Below, piece by piece: positions 24,296 to 34,024 of a DNA stretch of 64,000 bases. The stretch is from contig JAKFEY010000044.1 of NCBI GenBank assembly GCA_036675475.1, positions 9,422 to 73,421 of the forward strand, given 5' to 3'. The translations under genes and the position numbers were made by a program. How positions within the stretch are numbered: the stretch's first letter is position 1; every line of letters starts with the position of its first letter. Below the pieces are notes generated by a model that made no database searches, was not told the origin of the DNA, and worked only from the letters and a program-made list of their open reading frames with translations. This DNA comes from JALYRV01 sp036675475. GTDB lineage: Bacteria; Acidobacteriota; Vicinamibacteria; Vicinamibacterales; SCN-69-37.

Positions 24296-25522
24296 ATGAC
24301 CGCCGTCCGAGTGTCGAGCCGCGTGAGCGGTTTCACGTATGCCATCCGCAACATCGTCGCTGAAGCACGCAAAGTGGAGGCGTCCGGCACGCGCGTCCGG
24401 TACCTCAACATCGGGGACCCGATTGCGTTTGGCTTTGCCACGCCGCCGCACCTGATTGACGCCGTGGCGCGCGCGATGCGCGACGGACACAACGGCTACA
24501 CCGCGTCGGTCGGCATCGAGCCGGCGCGCGAGGCGGTGGCCGACGACTACACGCGCCGCGGCATGCCGGTGTCGCCCGACCACGTCGTGCTCACGTCGGG
24601 CACGTCGGAGGGCATCGAGCTTGCGCTCGGCGCACTCGCCGACGAGGGCGACGAAGTGCTGGTACCGGTGCCGACCTATCCGCTGTACACGGCGGTGCTC
24701 GCGAAGCTCGGCGCGCGCGCGGTGTTCTACAAGCTCGATCCGTCCAACGGCTGGCAGCCCGATCTGGAGGACATCCGCCGGAAGATTTCGCCGGCGACGC
24801 GCGCCCTCGTCGTCATCGACCCGAACAATCCCACCGGCGCGGTGTACCCGGCGGCCACGCGCCGCGCGCTGCTCGATCTCGCCAGCCGCCACAACGTGCC
24901 GATCCTGGCCGACGAGGTGTACGGCGAGCTCGGATACGACGGTCCTGTCGCGCCCATGGCGAGCCTCGATCCAGAGGCGCCGGTCATTTCCTTCTCATCG
25001 CTGTCGAAGGCCTACCTCGCGCCCGGCTGGCGCGCGGGCTGGCTCGCGGTGGGCCGCCACGAGCGCATGAACGACGTGCTGGCGGCCATCCGCAAGCTGG
25101 CCGACGGGCGCCTGTGCAGCCCGGGCCCGATGCAGTACGCGATTCGCGAGGCGCTGACGACGGATCGCTCGCACCAGCAGGTGTTCATCGACGCGTTGAA
25201 GGAGCGCGCGGGCATTTCGGTGGCGCGCCTCAATGCCATCGACGGCATCACCTGCGTCGCGCCCTCGTCGGCGTTTTACGCGATGCCGAAGGTCGCGCTG
25301 CCCGACGGCGTCACCGACGAGGACTACATCGTCGCGCTGCTGCGCGCCACCGGCGTGCTCTGCGTCTATGGATCCGGCTTCGGCCTGCCCGCCGGCGACG
25401 GATTCTTCCGCGTCGTCTTTCTCGCCTCGCCCGGCGAGCTGCACGAGATCTACGATCTGATTGCCGACTTCACTCCCCGGTTCCTGGCGCGCCCGGCCGC
25501 GGCAGTGAGCACCGGCAGATGA
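24296..25522 (+). CDS. Alanine/aspartate-type aminotransferase
   Basis: 408 residues from the ATG at 24296 (in-frame ATGs at 24266 and 24287 are alternatives). SGFTYAIRNIVAEARKVE at the start and RYLNIGDPIAFGF match AlaA/aspartate aminotransferase-type enzymes. Further motifs: VIDPNNPTGAVYP near residue 180, ILADEVYGELGYDG near 203, FSSLSKAYLAPGWRAGW near 235 with the PLP lysine, and a late FRVVFLASP with the carboxylate-binding arginine. A glutamate-pyruvate reaction is plausible. It overlaps the transporter gene by 4 bases (ATGA). Confidence 0.88.
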   Translation: MTAVRVSSRVSGFTYAIRNIVAEARKVEASGTRVRYLNIGDPIAFGFATPPHLIDAVARAMRDGHNGYTASVGIEPAREAVADDYTRRGMPVSPDHVVLTSGTSEGIELALGALADEGDEVLVPVPTYPLYTAVLAKLGARAVFYKLDPSNGWQPDLEDIRRKISPATRALVVIDPNNPTGAVYPAATRRALLDLASRHNVPILADEVYGELGYDGPVAPMASLDPEAPVISFSSLSKAYLAPGWRAGWLAVGRHERMNDVLAAIRKLADGRLCSPGPMQYAIREALTTDRSHQQVFIDALKERAGISVARLNAIDGITCVAPSSAFYAMPKVALPDGVTDEDYIVALLRATGVLCVYGSGFGLPAGDGFFRVVFLASPGELHEIYDLIADFTPRFLARPAAAVSTGR

Positions 25523-26571
25523 CGACGCCTGACGACGATCGGCGGCCGCTGGTTCTGTGGGCGATTGCGATGTCGCTCGGCGGCATCGTGCTGCTCTACA
25601 CGATCTACCTGATTCGCGACGTCCTGCTGCTGTTGTACGTGTCGGGGATCTTCGCGATCGGCTTCAGCCCGATCGTCCGCTACATCGAACGGCAGCGCGT
25701 GGGCCTGATCGGACGGCGCCTGCCGCGCTGGCTCGCGATTCTCATCCTCTATCTCTTCATCATCAGCGCCATCGTCGGCCTGTGCGCGCTGATCTTTCCG
25801 CCGCTGGTGGCGCAGGCGCGGGCGTTCTGGGAGCACCTGCCCGATCTGCTCGCGCGCGGCCAGGCGTTTCTGATCGAGCGCGGCTTCCTGCAACGGCAAC
25901 TGTCGATGCAGGAACTGGCGCAGCGCGCGCCCGGAACGGGCGGCGACACCGTGGGCCGCGTGATTGGCGCCGCGTGGGGATTTTTCGGCGGCATCTTCGG
26001 CCTGTTCACGATCCTGATCCTGACGTTTTACCTGCTCGTGGAAGCCGACGCGATTCGATCGTCGTTCCTGCGGCTGTTTCCGCGCGGGCGCCGGTCGCAG
26101 GTGGCCAACGCCAGCGCCGAAGTGACGGTGAAGGTGAGCGCGTGGCTGAACGGCCAGCTGCTGCTGGCCGCCATCATCGGATCGACGGCGGCAATCGGCT
26201 TGTGGCTGATCGGCGTGCCGTACTTCTATGTGCTGGCGCTCATCGCCGCGGTTGGCGAAATGGTGCCGATCGTCGGCCCCATCATCGCGGCGCTGCCCGC
26301 CATCGCGGTGGCGTCGAGCGTGTCCGGCAGCACCGCGCTGTGGGTCGCGCTGTTCTTCTTCGCGCAGCAGCAGGTGGAAAACCATCTGCTCGTCCCGAAG
26401 ATCATGGAACGGCAGGTCGGCATCAGCCCGGCGGTCGTGATCGTGGCGCTCCTCATCGGCGGCTCCCTGCTCGGCGTGATGGGGGCGATTCTCGCCGTCC
26501 CCACCGCGGCGATCTTCCAGGTGATCTATCAGGAGCTCGAACGCCGCCGTGCCGATCCGTCGCGCGAGTAG
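25519..26571 (+). CDS. AI-2E family transporter (permease-like membrane protein)
   Basis: 350 residues with about eight transmembrane helices: two at the N-terminus (residues 10-55), one near 75-100, one near 155-180, and a cluster from 215 to 345. The conserved segment MVPIVGPIIAALPAIAVA near residue 255 and the late VIVALLIGGSLLGVMGA are typical of the AI-2E/TqsA/YdbI family. Members export the quorum signal AI-2 or act as Na+/H+ antiporters. Coupled to the aminotransferase upstream and to the next gene downstream (overlap of 23 bases). Confidence 0.88.
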   Translation: MTTPDDDRRPLVLWAIAMSLGGIVLLYTIYLIRDVLLLLYVSGIFAIGFSPIVRYIERQRVGLIGRRLPRWLAILILYLFIISAIVGLCALIFPPLVAQARAFWEHLPDLLARGQAFLIERGFLQRQLSMQELAQRAPGTGGDTVGRVIGAAWGFFGGIFGLFTILILTFYLLVEADAIRSSFLRLFPRGRRSQVANASAEVTVKVSAWLNGQLLLAAIIGSTAAIGLWLIGVPYFYVLALIAAVGEMVPIVGPIIAALPAIAVASSVSGSTALWVALFFFAQQQVENHLLVPKIMERQVGISPAVVIVALLIGGSLLGVMGAILAVPTAAIFQVIYQELERRRADPSRE

Positions 26572-28528
26572 GCCGTTCACGGCGTGGCACGCGGCGGCGC
26601 TGTATCTGGCCGCGACGCTCGCGTGGACGTGGCCGCTCGCCCCGAACATCGCGACCTCCATCGCGTGGGACCTCGGCGACCCGATGCTGGTCGCGTGGGT
26701 CATGGGCTGGGTGAACGACAGCGTGCTCGCGCTCGCGCGCGGCGACCTCGCGCGGTTCCTCGCGCTGTGGGACACACCAATCTTCCATCCGCAGCCGCTG
26801 ACGCTGGCCTACTCGGAACACATGATTCCGCAGGCGCTGTTCGTCCTGCCGCTGCACGCCGCCACCGGCAACGTGATTCTCGGTTACAACGTCGCGCTCG
26901 TCGGCACGTTCGTGCTGTCGGGCGTGGGCATGTTCCTGCTCGCGCGCGAGCTGACGGGCAGCGTGGCGGCGGCGCTGCTCGCCGGCGCGATTTTCGCCTT
27001 CGCGCCATACCGGGTCGACCAGCTGTCGCACCTGCACATCCTGTCGAGCCAGTGGATGCCGCTGGCGCTGTATGGGCTTCGTCGCTATTTCACGACGCGG
27101 CAAATGCGTCCGCTGGCGTGGGCCACGCTTGCGCTGGTCGCGCAGAACCTGTCGAGCGGCTACTACCTGTTCTTCTTCACACCGTTCGTGGTGGCGTACG
27201 TGATCGCCGAGATGTGGGGACGCGGCCTGCTGCGCGACGCGCGGACGTGGCTGCATGTGAGCGCGGCCGGCGCCGCCTCGGCGGTGCTCACGCTTCCCTT
27301 CCTGATTCCGTATCTTGCGGTTCGAGCCGACGCGGTGGGACCGCGCTCGTACGAAGCGATCCGCCAGTTTTCAGCGGACGTGTACGCGTACGCCACCGGC
27401 TCGGCATACGTGTCGTGGTACCGCGACCTGCTCGACGCGATGCGGGAAGCGCCCGAGAACACCGCGTTCCCCGGCGCCGTCGCCACGCTGCTGACGGTGG
27501 CCGCGCTCGTGCTGCTCTCGCGGCACGCCGTGCGGCGGTGGCGCGCATCGGATGCGCGCGATGGACGCCGCGGTCCGCTCGTCGCCTTGCTGCTGGCCAT
27601 CACTCTGCTGTCGGTGGCGGCCATCGTGTGGATCGCGATTACGGGCGGCCGCATCCTGATCGTCGCCGGCCAGGAAGTGCGGCTGCGAAACCTCGGGCGC
27701 TTCGCGATGTACGGCGCGGCCGCGCTGACACTGGCGGCAGCGCTGTCGGCGCGCCTGCGGGCCGCGTTTCGAGGCGTGCCCGGGTCGATGGCGGCGTTCG
27801 CCCTCGCCGCGGCCTTCGCGGCGTTCCTGTTGTCGCTCGGGCCGCGCATGGAGTCGATGAACGAATTCATCGGCCATGGGCCGTACGCGCTGCTGCTGAA
27901 CCTTCCCGGCTTCGACGGGCTGCGCGTGCCGTCGCGGTTCGCGATGATCGTCATGCTGTGGATGGCCGTGGCCGGCGCCTACGCCGCGGCCGCGCTTGTC
28001 CGCCGCACGCGCTGGGGGGCCGCCGCGGTGCTCGCGCTCGCCGCCGTGGCCGTCGTCGAGTCACGGCCTGCGACGTTCAACCTCGACTCCGCCTTTTTCG
28101 AAAGCGATGTGGCGCCCCTCACGATGACGCACCGGCTGCACGCCGCCGAGCCGCTGTATCAGAAGCTGCGGGAGCTGCCGCGCGGCGTGCTGCTCGAGCT
28201 GCCCTGGGGCACGACCGGGTGGGACATCCAGTTCATGCACGCGCAGCGGCGGCACGGTTGGCCGCTCGTGAACGGCTTCAGCGGCTACTTTCCGCAGACG
28301 CATGTGCGCAGCAGCCTGCTGAGCGATGCGCTCGTGTCTCCCGATCGCGCGTGGTGGGCGCTCGAGCGCAGCGGCGCGTCCCACGTGATCGTCCATGAAT
28401 GGGCATTCCGCTCCATCGATCGAGGAAAGCGGGTGTCACAGTGGCTGCGCGACAACGGCGCGGTCGAGGTGGCACGCACCGGGCACGACGCCCTCTTCCT
28501 CCTGCCGGGAGGCATCAGGCACCGCTGA
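26549..28528 (+). CDS. Polytopic membrane protein, probable GT-C glycosyltransferase
   Basis: 659 residues with about 11-12 transmembrane helices in the first 500 residues and a soluble C-terminal part. The first periplasmic loop has WDLGDPMLVAW, with an acidic pair where GT-C enzymes keep a catalytic aspartate, and FHPQPLTLAYSEH. FAPYRVDQLSHLHILSSQWMPLALYGL near residue 150 is shared with many uncharacterised members. GT-C proteins move sugars from polyprenyl carriers on the outer leaflet. The specific reaction is unknown. Start overlaps the transporter gene. Confidence 0.7.
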   Translation: MPIRRASRPFTAWHAAALYLAATLAWTWPLAPNIATSIAWDLGDPMLVAWVMGWVNDSVLALARGDLARFLALWDTPIFHPQPLTLAYSEHMIPQALFVLPLHAATGNVILGYNVALVGTFVLSGVGMFLLARELTGSVAAALLAGAIFAFAPYRVDQLSHLHILSSQWMPLALYGLRRYFTTRQMRPLAWATLALVAQNLSSGYYLFFFTPFVVAYVIAEMWGRGLLRDARTWLHVSAAGAASAVLTLPFLIPYLAVRADAVGPRSYEAIRQFSADVYAYATGSAYVSWYRDLLDAMREAPENTAFPGAVATLLTVAALVLLSRHAVRRWRASDARDGRRGPLVALLLAITLLSVAAIVWIAITGGRILIVAGQEVRLRNLGRFAMYGAAALTLAAALSARLRAAFRGVPGSMAAFALAAAFAAFLLSLGPRMESMNEFIGHGPYALLLNLPGFDGLRVPSRFAMIVMLWMAVAGAYAAAALVRRTRWGAAAVLALAAVAVVESRPATFNLDSAFFESDVAPLTMTHRLHAAEPLYQKLRELPRGVLLELPWGTTGWDIQFMHAQRRHGWPLVNGFSGYFPQTHVRSSLLSDALVSPDRAWWALERSGASHVIVHEWAFRSIDRGKRVSQWLRDNGAVEVARTGHDALFLLPGGIRHR

Positions 28529-28573
28529 GCTCCGCGTGGCACGCGCGTTGCCCTTAGTCAGGAAGGAGGCAAC

Positions 28574-28924
28574 GTGGAACCGCGAGCTTACGCACACGCA
28601 TACGCAGCACCCCTCAGTGAGGCGAACGACCGCCGCATGCTTGGGCATCAGCTCGTCTTTGCCGCGTTCCTTCTCACGCAGATTCTCGACGGCATCCTTA
28701 CTTACATGGGCGTGTCGATCTTCGGCGTCGCCGCCGAAGGCAATCCGATTCTCGCGTGGCTGATGGCGTCCTACGGCGAAGCGTTTGCGCTGGCCGGCGC
28801 GAAAATCGTGGCGGCGCTCTGCGGCGTGGCGCTGTATGTGCTGGCCGTCGACCGCCTGCTCGCCGCGCTTACGCTCGTCTACATCGGCGCGGCCGTCGTG
28901 CCGTGGACACTGGTGCTCTTCTGA
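28574..28924 (+). CDS. DUF5658 small membrane protein
   Basis: 116 residues from a GTG at 28574, with a good AAGGAGG upstream. Three transmembrane helices: LVFAAFLLTQILDGILTYMG, EAFALAGAKIVAALCGVALYVLAV, and LTLVYIGAAVVPW. The QILDGILTYMGVSIFGVAAEGNP region is the DUF5658 signature (D/E and G/N in the first loop). Function unknown. It is a separate transcription unit candidate between the GT-C-like gene and the KBL-type gene. Confidence 0.75.
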   Translation: MEPRAYAHAYAAPLSEANDRRMLGHQLVFAAFLLTQILDGILTYMGVSIFGVAAEGNPILAWLMASYGEAFALAGAKIVAALCGVALYVLAVDRLLAALTLVYIGAAVVPWTLVLF

Positions 28925-28934
28925 ACCGACCTCA

Positions 28935-28940
28935 TATACT
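28935..28940 (+). promoter_or_regulatory. -10 element for a likely leaderless mRNA
   Basis: TATACT, 6 bases before the ATG at 28947. Same spacing as at 3911-3916 and 13078-13083. No Shine-Dalgarno is visible between it and the start. Confidence 0.55.
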
Positions 28941-28946
28941 CGTGGA

Positions 28947-30131
28947 ATGCGCACGGATCCCCTGGCATTCCTCGGCGACGAAATCGCCTCGCTCAAGCAG
29001 CAGAACCTCTATCGCCGGCTCCGCATCCTCAATGACGAGCAGCAGGCCACAACCCGCTTCGACGGCCGTTCCGTCGTCAACCTCTCCTCGAACAACTATC
29101 TCGGCCTGACCACGCACCCGCGGCTTCGCGAGAAGTCGATTGAGGCCATCGAAAAGTTCGGTGCCGGGTCCGGCTCCGTGCGCACCATCGCCGGCACCAT
29201 GGCCATCCACATGGAGCTCGAGGAACGGCTCGCGGCCTTCAAGAAAACCGAGGCCGTGGTCGTCTTCCAGAGCGGGTTTGCGGCCAACGCCGGCACCGTG
29301 TCGGCGATTCTCGGGCGCGACGATGTGATTGTGTCGGACGAGCTCAATCACGCCAGCATCATCGACGGCGCGCGCCTGAGCCGCGCCACCATCAAGGTGT
29401 TTCCGCACAAGGACGTCGATGCCGCGCGCAAGATCCTGAGCGAACTGCCGGCCGCGCAGAAGAAACTGGTGATCACCGACGGCGTCTTCAGCATGGACGG
29501 CGATCTGGGCCCGGTCGCCGAGCTCGCGACGGTGGCCGAGCAGTACGGCGCGATCATGATGGTCGACGATGCGCACGCCAGCGGCGTGTTCGGGAAGAAC
29601 GGGCGCGGGACCATCGACCATTTCGATGCGCACGGCCGCGTCGACATCCAGGTGGGCACGCTGTCGAAGGCCATCGGCGCGCTCGGCGGCTATGTGGCGG
29701 GCAGCCGCAATCTGATCGAGTTTCTCTATCACCGCGCGCGGCCGTTCCTGTTCTCGACGTCGCATCCGCCGGCGGTGGCCGCGGCCTGCCTGGCGGCGCT
29801 CGACGTGCTCGAGCAGGAGCCGGAGCTCATCGATCGGCTGTGGGAGAACACGCGGTTCTTCAAGGCGGGCCTGGCGGCGCTCGGCTTCAACACGGGCATG
29901 AGCGAGAGCCCGATCACACCCGTCATCGCGGGCGAAAGCGCGCTGGCCATGAAGCTGTCGGATCGGCTGTTCGAGGAGGGCGTGTTCGCCCAGGGCATCG
30001 CGTTTCCCACCGTGGCGCGCGACAAGGCCCGCGTGCGCACCATCGTCACCGCCACCCACACGCGCGAGGAGCTGCAGTTCGCCCTCGACACCTTCGCGAA
30101 GGTGGGCCGGGAACTTCAAATCATCGCGTAA
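28947..30131 (+). CDS. Glycine C-acetyltransferase / 2-amino-3-ketobutyrate CoA ligase family
   Basis: 394 residues. VVNLSSNNYLGLTTHPRL at about residue 43, GAGSGSVRTIAGT near 73, VVFQSGFAANAGTV near 107, DDAHASGVFGKNGRGT near 207 and the PLP-lysine segment TLSKAIGALGGYVAGS near 236 define the alpha-oxoamine synthase family. KBL itself condenses glycine and acetyl-CoA in threonine breakdown; relatives (BioF, serine palmitoyltransferase) use other acyl-CoAs. No tdh gene is nearby, so the sphingolipid-type reaction is not excluded. Start set by the -10 element. Confidence 0.88.
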   Translation: MRTDPLAFLGDEIASLKQQNLYRRLRILNDEQQATTRFDGRSVVNLSSNNYLGLTTHPRLREKSIEAIEKFGAGSGSVRTIAGTMAIHMELEERLAAFKKTEAVVVFQSGFAANAGTVSAILGRDDVIVSDELNHASIIDGARLSRATIKVFPHKDVDAARKILSELPAAQKKLVITDGVFSMDGDLGPVAELATVAEQYGAIMMVDDAHASGVFGKNGRGTIDHFDAHGRVDIQVGTLSKAIGALGGYVAGSRNLIEFLYHRARPFLFSTSHPPAVAAACLAALDVLEQEPELIDRLWENTRFFKAGLAALGFNTGMSESPITPVIAGESALAMKLSDRLFEEGVFAQGIAFPTVARDKARVRTIVTATHTREELQFALDTFAKVGRELQIIA

Positions 30132-30145
30132 ACGTAATGTCTTAA

Positions 30146-31324
30146 ATGCGGGACAGCTTCAACCGGTATACCCGCGAGATCACCCAGGCGGATCTCGGGC
30201 GTCTGTTCACGCGCGAGACGCCCGAGGCCTACCGGTACTTCGCCCGCGACATCGACCTCGATGTCCTGGCGGCGCTGCCGTGGTACCGCCGGTGGCCGCG
30301 CTTTGCGCGGCTGTTTTTCATGGCGTTTGCCATGCGGCTGTCGCCGGCGCGGCGGGCGCTGTACGGCGTGGCCGTCGTCGCGGCCGTGTTCGGGGCGATC
30401 GAGCTGTTCGAAGGACCCGGACAGCTGCGCGGACTGGTCGGCCCGTTCGAGGTGATGTTCATCACGCCCAGATGGGCAGACGGCACAGGCTGGTTGCTTG
30501 CCGCCTTCGTTCTGCTCAACCTTCTCGTCATGATGGAGGTGGCCGACCGCCTGTCGCTCAAGAACGAGCTCGAGGTGGCGCGCGACATTCAGCTGGCGAT
30601 GCTGCCCGGCGGCACGTGGTCGGACGGCACCGCGTCGGCGGCCGGCGTCACACGCCCGGCCAACACGGTGGGCGGCGATTTCTATGACGTGCTGCCGCTC
30701 GCCGACGGGCGCGTCCTGATTGCGCTGGGCGACGTGGCCGGCAAGGGCAGCCCCGCGGCGCTCCTGATGGCGCTGCTGCTGGCGATGATGCGCACGCTCG
30801 TCGACGAGGGGCTCGACCTGGCGCCGCTCGTGCGCCGCCTCAACGCGCAGATCCTGCGCCACAGCCCGCGATCGCGCTTCATCACGCTGTTCGCGGCCGC
30901 CTACACGCCCGCCACCGGCGCGCTCGAATGGGTCAACGCCGGGCATCTGCCGCCGGTCATCCGCCGCGCGAACGGCGATCTGGATCGCGATGCCTTTCGC
31001 GAGGGCGGCGGCATGGCGCTCGGCATGTTCGAGCAGGCGGAGTATGCCTCGAGCACGGCGATGCTGGCCCCGGGCGACGCGCTGGTCCTCTACAGCGACG
31101 GACTGACCGAGGCCGAGAATGCCGCGGGCGAACCATTCGAGGATTCCGGGGTCGAAGGGGTCGTGACCCGCCACGGCGTCAACGATCCCGCCTCGCTCGG
31201 CCGCGCGCTGCTGCTCGCGGTCGAGACCTACGCCGGCGACGCGAAGCTCGCCGACGATCTCACGGTGCTGTCGCTGGTGCGCCACGCCGCCACGGAGGCC
31301 ACACCCCGCCTCGCCGTCGTCTAA
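30146..31324 (+). CDS. SpoIIE-type PP2C phosphatase with membrane anchor
   Basis: 392 residues. Two transmembrane helices (about 70-92 and 113-133), then a short helical linker (LSLKNELEVARDIQLAMLPGG) and a PPM/SpoIIE phosphatase domain at about 165-380. Metal-binding acidic motifs GGDFYDVLPLADGRVLIALGDVAGKG and YSDGLTEAENA are intact. Such proteins dephosphorylate anti-anti-sigma factors (RsbU-type) in partner-switching pathways. The anti-sigma partner is not next to it. Start codon is 14 bases after the KBL-type stop. Confidence 0.85.
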   Translation: MRDSFNRYTREITQADLGRLFTRETPEAYRYFARDIDLDVLAALPWYRRWPRFARLFFMAFAMRLSPARRALYGVAVVAAVFGAIELFEGPGQLRGLVGPFEVMFITPRWADGTGWLLAAFVLLNLLVMMEVADRLSLKNELEVARDIQLAMLPGGTWSDGTASAAGVTRPANTVGGDFYDVLPLADGRVLIALGDVAGKGSPAALLMALLLAMMRTLVDEGLDLAPLVRRLNAQILRHSPRSRFITLFAAAYTPATGALEWVNAGHLPPVIRRANGDLDRDAFREGGGMALGMFEQAEYASSTAMLAPGDALVLYSDGLTEAENAAGEPFEDSGVEGVVTRHGVNDPASLGRALLLAVETYAGDAKLADDLTVLSLVRHAATEATPRLAVV

Positions 31325-31332
31325 ACACCCCA

Positions 31333-33963
31333 GTGCGATTCCGCCTCCGGCTTGCCGTTCTTCTGGCCGCCGCCGCCGTGGCGCCGGCACGCGCCACGCA
31401 GCCGGACGGCATCGGGCAGATCGTGCTGTCGCTCGAGGCCGCCCTGCAGTCGGGCTCGATGGATCAGTTCCGCGCGCTGCTGGCACCATCGGGTGAGACG
31501 GGACGCTTCGAGACGCTGATGGCCGGCCCGCGCAACCGCGCCGTCGTGCGCGAGCGCGATCGCATGCCGGGGGACACAGGGGCGGTCGAGCTGCTGCTCG
31601 ATACGTTCGTCGAGCGCGGCGCGTCGGGAAAGATCGCGACCTGGCGGGCGACGGTGCGGCCCGGCCAGGGCGAGGGCGAGGCGTGGCGCTTCACGGCGCT
31701 CGAGGAGCTGTCGTCGGTCGACGGCCTCTATCGGCTGACGCTCGGTCCGCAGGCCTACGACGCGCGCGGCCTCACGCTGTCGGCCACCGACTATTCCATT
31801 CAGATGCGCAGCGGCCTCGCCTTTACCGCGGAAGCGGGCGGAGGCGTCACGGCGCTCGTGCTCGTCGGCAAGGGCGACATGATCTTCTCGCCGCCGGGCG
31901 CGGCCGAGCAGAAGCAGGTCGAGATCTTCTCGAAGTCGCCCGTGCTGCGCGTGCCGTTCGAGGAAGCCTTCATCCGCCTGCATCCCGCGGAGCTGCTCAG
32001 CCGTCTTGGCGGCCGCGCGCTCGTGCCGCGCGGCGCCACGGCGGACGATGCGCGTGACGCGGGCGAGGTGTTCACGTCGTTTGCCGGGCGCACGTACTCG
32101 CTCGATCTGCAGGATCTGTCGCGCGAACGCTGGTCGCTGGTGCCGGCGTACGGCGATCTCGTCGCCGAGGTGCGCACCCGGAAGTACGGCGACCTGACGT
32201 ATGCGCAGTCGGCCGGCGAGGCCGAAGACATCAGCCTGTTCCACCGCGAAAGCCGGCGGAACATTTCGGTGTACGCGTCGGCCGCGCAGCTCGCCGAGCG
32301 CGGACGGTTCTACAGCGAAGACGATCTCGCCGACTACGACGTCGAGCACCACGACATCGACGCGCGCATGACGCCCGCGCGCGAATGGATCGACGGCACG
32401 GCGCGGCTGCGGGTGCGCGTGCGGCGCGCGCAGACGTCCACCCTCACGCTGCGGCTGGCCGAGTCGCTCGTGGTGCGATCGGTGCTGGCCGGCGGGCACG
32501 GCCGGCTGATGCACCTGCGCGTGATCGGCCAGAACAACCTGATCGTCACGCTGCCGAAGCCGGCGCTCCGCGGCGACGTCATCGAGCTCGAAGTGCGGTA
32601 CGCGGGCCGCCTGCCCGCGCAGGTGCTCGACCGCGAAGCCATCACGGTCTCGGCGCAGCAGGACCTGGATCCGGTGGTGATTCCGCCGGAGCCGCGCTGG
32701 ATCTACAGCAATCGCAGCTACTGGTATCCGCAGTCGCCGGTCAGTGACTTTGCGACGGCGCGGCTGCGCATCACCGTGCCCGAGCCGCTCGATGTGGTGG
32801 CCACCGGTCTGCAGACCGGCGCGCCCGAGCGCGTCAGCGATCCGGCGCCGGCGCCGCCGGCGCGCGCCTTCACCTTCGAGGCCGCACAGCCGTCGCGCTA
32901 TCTCACGTGCGTCATCTCGCGTTTTGTCCCCGTGGTGTCGCGCGCGATGGCCGCCGCGCCCGGAACACCCGGCGAGGACGCGCCGGCCATTCGCGTCGTC
33001 GCGAGTCCTCGCCAGGCCGGACGCGCGCGCGGCGTGGCCGAACAGGCCGAGCAGATCTTCACCTTCTATCGATCGCTGCTCGGCAGCGCCCCGTTTCCGC
33101 AGCTCACGATGGCGGTGAGCGAAAGCCCGCTGCCCGGCGGCCACAGCCCCGCCTACTTCGTGCTGCTCAACCAGACACTGCCCTCGTCGCCCGTCACGTG
33201 GCGCGCCGATCCGGTGAGCTTCGACAACTATCCCGAGTTCTTCATCGCCCACGAGATTGCGCATCAATGGTGGGGCCAGGCCGTGGGCTGGAAGAACTAT
33301 CACGAGCAGTGGATCAGCGAAGGCTTCGCGCAGTATTTCGCCGCGCTTTACGCCGGCGAGCAGCGCGGGCCCGAGACGCTCGACAACCTGATGCGGCAGA
33401 TGCGCCGGTGGGCGCTCGAAGAATCGGGCGAGGGACCGATCTATCTCGGCTACCGGCTGGGACACGTGCAGAACGACAGCCGCATCTATCGCGCGATTGT
33501 CTACAACAAGTCGGCGGTCGTGCTGCACATGCTGCGCAAGCTGACGGGCGACGAGCGGTTCTTCGCGGGCCTTCGCAAGTTCTACGAGATGGCCGCGTTC
33601 GCCAAGACCGGCACCGAGGACTTCCGGCGCGTGATGGAAAGCGAAACGGGCCGCAATCTCGAGCGCTTCTTCGAACGCTGGGTCTACGGCTTCGGCGTGC
33701 CGACGGTAAAAGTCAGCCACCGCGTCGAGACGCGGCCCGGCGGGGAAACCGAGGTCGTCATCTCCGCGTCCCAGAGCGGCCTGGTGTACGACCTCCCCAT
33801 CACGCTCACCATCGAACAGGCCGGCGGCGCGCGGCGCAATGTGCTGCTGCTGCTCACCGAAGCCTCGGCCGAGCTGCGGGTGCCGGTCGACGCGGCGGCC
33901 GGCAAGGTGCGGCGCGTGCACGTCGACAGCGACTCGGCGGCCCTGGCCCGTTTCGTGAGATAA
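31333..33963 (+). CDS. M1 family aminopeptidase-like zinc protease
   Basis: 876 residues from a GTG at 31333 (the open frame upstream overlaps the phosphatase gene). A signal peptide (LRLAVLLAAAAVAPARA) sends it out of the cytoplasm. An N-terminal strand-rich part of about 300 residues is unlike standard M1. The M1-type catalytic region follows, with HEIAH at 640-644 and the third zinc ligand Glu663 (HEXXH-X18-E); WISEGFAQYFAALY surrounds it. The usual GAMEN exopeptidase motif is replaced by GGHSPAYFVLLNQ. An aminopeptidase-like or endopeptidase activity on periplasmic substrates is likely. Confidence 0.87.
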   Translation: MRFRLRLAVLLAAAAVAPARATQPDGIGQIVLSLEAALQSGSMDQFRALLAPSGETGRFETLMAGPRNRAVVRERDRMPGDTGAVELLLDTFVERGASGKIATWRATVRPGQGEGEAWRFTALEELSSVDGLYRLTLGPQAYDARGLTLSATDYSIQMRSGLAFTAEAGGGVTALVLVGKGDMIFSPPGAAEQKQVEIFSKSPVLRVPFEEAFIRLHPAELLSRLGGRALVPRGATADDARDAGEVFTSFAGRTYSLDLQDLSRERWSLVPAYGDLVAEVRTRKYGDLTYAQSAGEAEDISLFHRESRRNISVYASAAQLAERGRFYSEDDLADYDVEHHDIDARMTPAREWIDGTARLRVRVRRAQTSTLTLRLAESLVVRSVLAGGHGRLMHLRVIGQNNLIVTLPKPALRGDVIELEVRYAGRLPAQVLDREAITVSAQQDLDPVVIPPEPRWIYSNRSYWYPQSPVSDFATARLRITVPEPLDVVATGLQTGAPERVSDPAPAPPARAFTFEAAQPSRYLTCVISRFVPVVSRAMAAAPGTPGEDAPAIRVVASPRQAGRARGVAEQAEQIFTFYRSLLGSAPFPQLTMAVSESPLPGGHSPAYFVLLNQTLPSSPVTWRADPVSFDNYPEFFIAHEIAHQWWGQAVGWKNYHEQWISEGFAQYFAALYAGEQRGPETLDNLMRQMRRWALEESGEGPIYLGYRLGHVQNDSRIYRAIVYNKSAVVLHMLRKLTGDERFFAGLRKFYEMAAFAKTGTEDFRRVMESETGRNLERFFERWVYGFGVPTVKVSHRVETRPGGETEVVISASQSGLVYDLPITLTIEQAGGARRNVLLLLTEASAELRVPVDAAAGKVRRVHVDSDSAALARFVR

Positions 33964-33975
33964 ACGCACGGCACG

Positions 33976-33994
33976 GCGGGCCCTGAAGGGCCGC
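33976..33994 (+). terminator. Hairpin after the M1 peptidase gene
   Basis: GCGGGCCC-TGAA-GGGCCGC, an 8/7-base stem with one bulged G and a TGAA loop, begins 12 bases after the stop. There is no clear U-tract. It lies just upstream of the nuoG-like promoter region. Confidence 0.5.
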
Positions 33995-34024
33995 GCCACC
34001 GCAAATCCGATAGAATTTCCTGTT

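Noticed and set aside
33976..33994. Hairpin as a Rho-independent terminator with high confidence
   Set aside because: Stem is good but no run of T follows, so it is listed only with moderate confidence.
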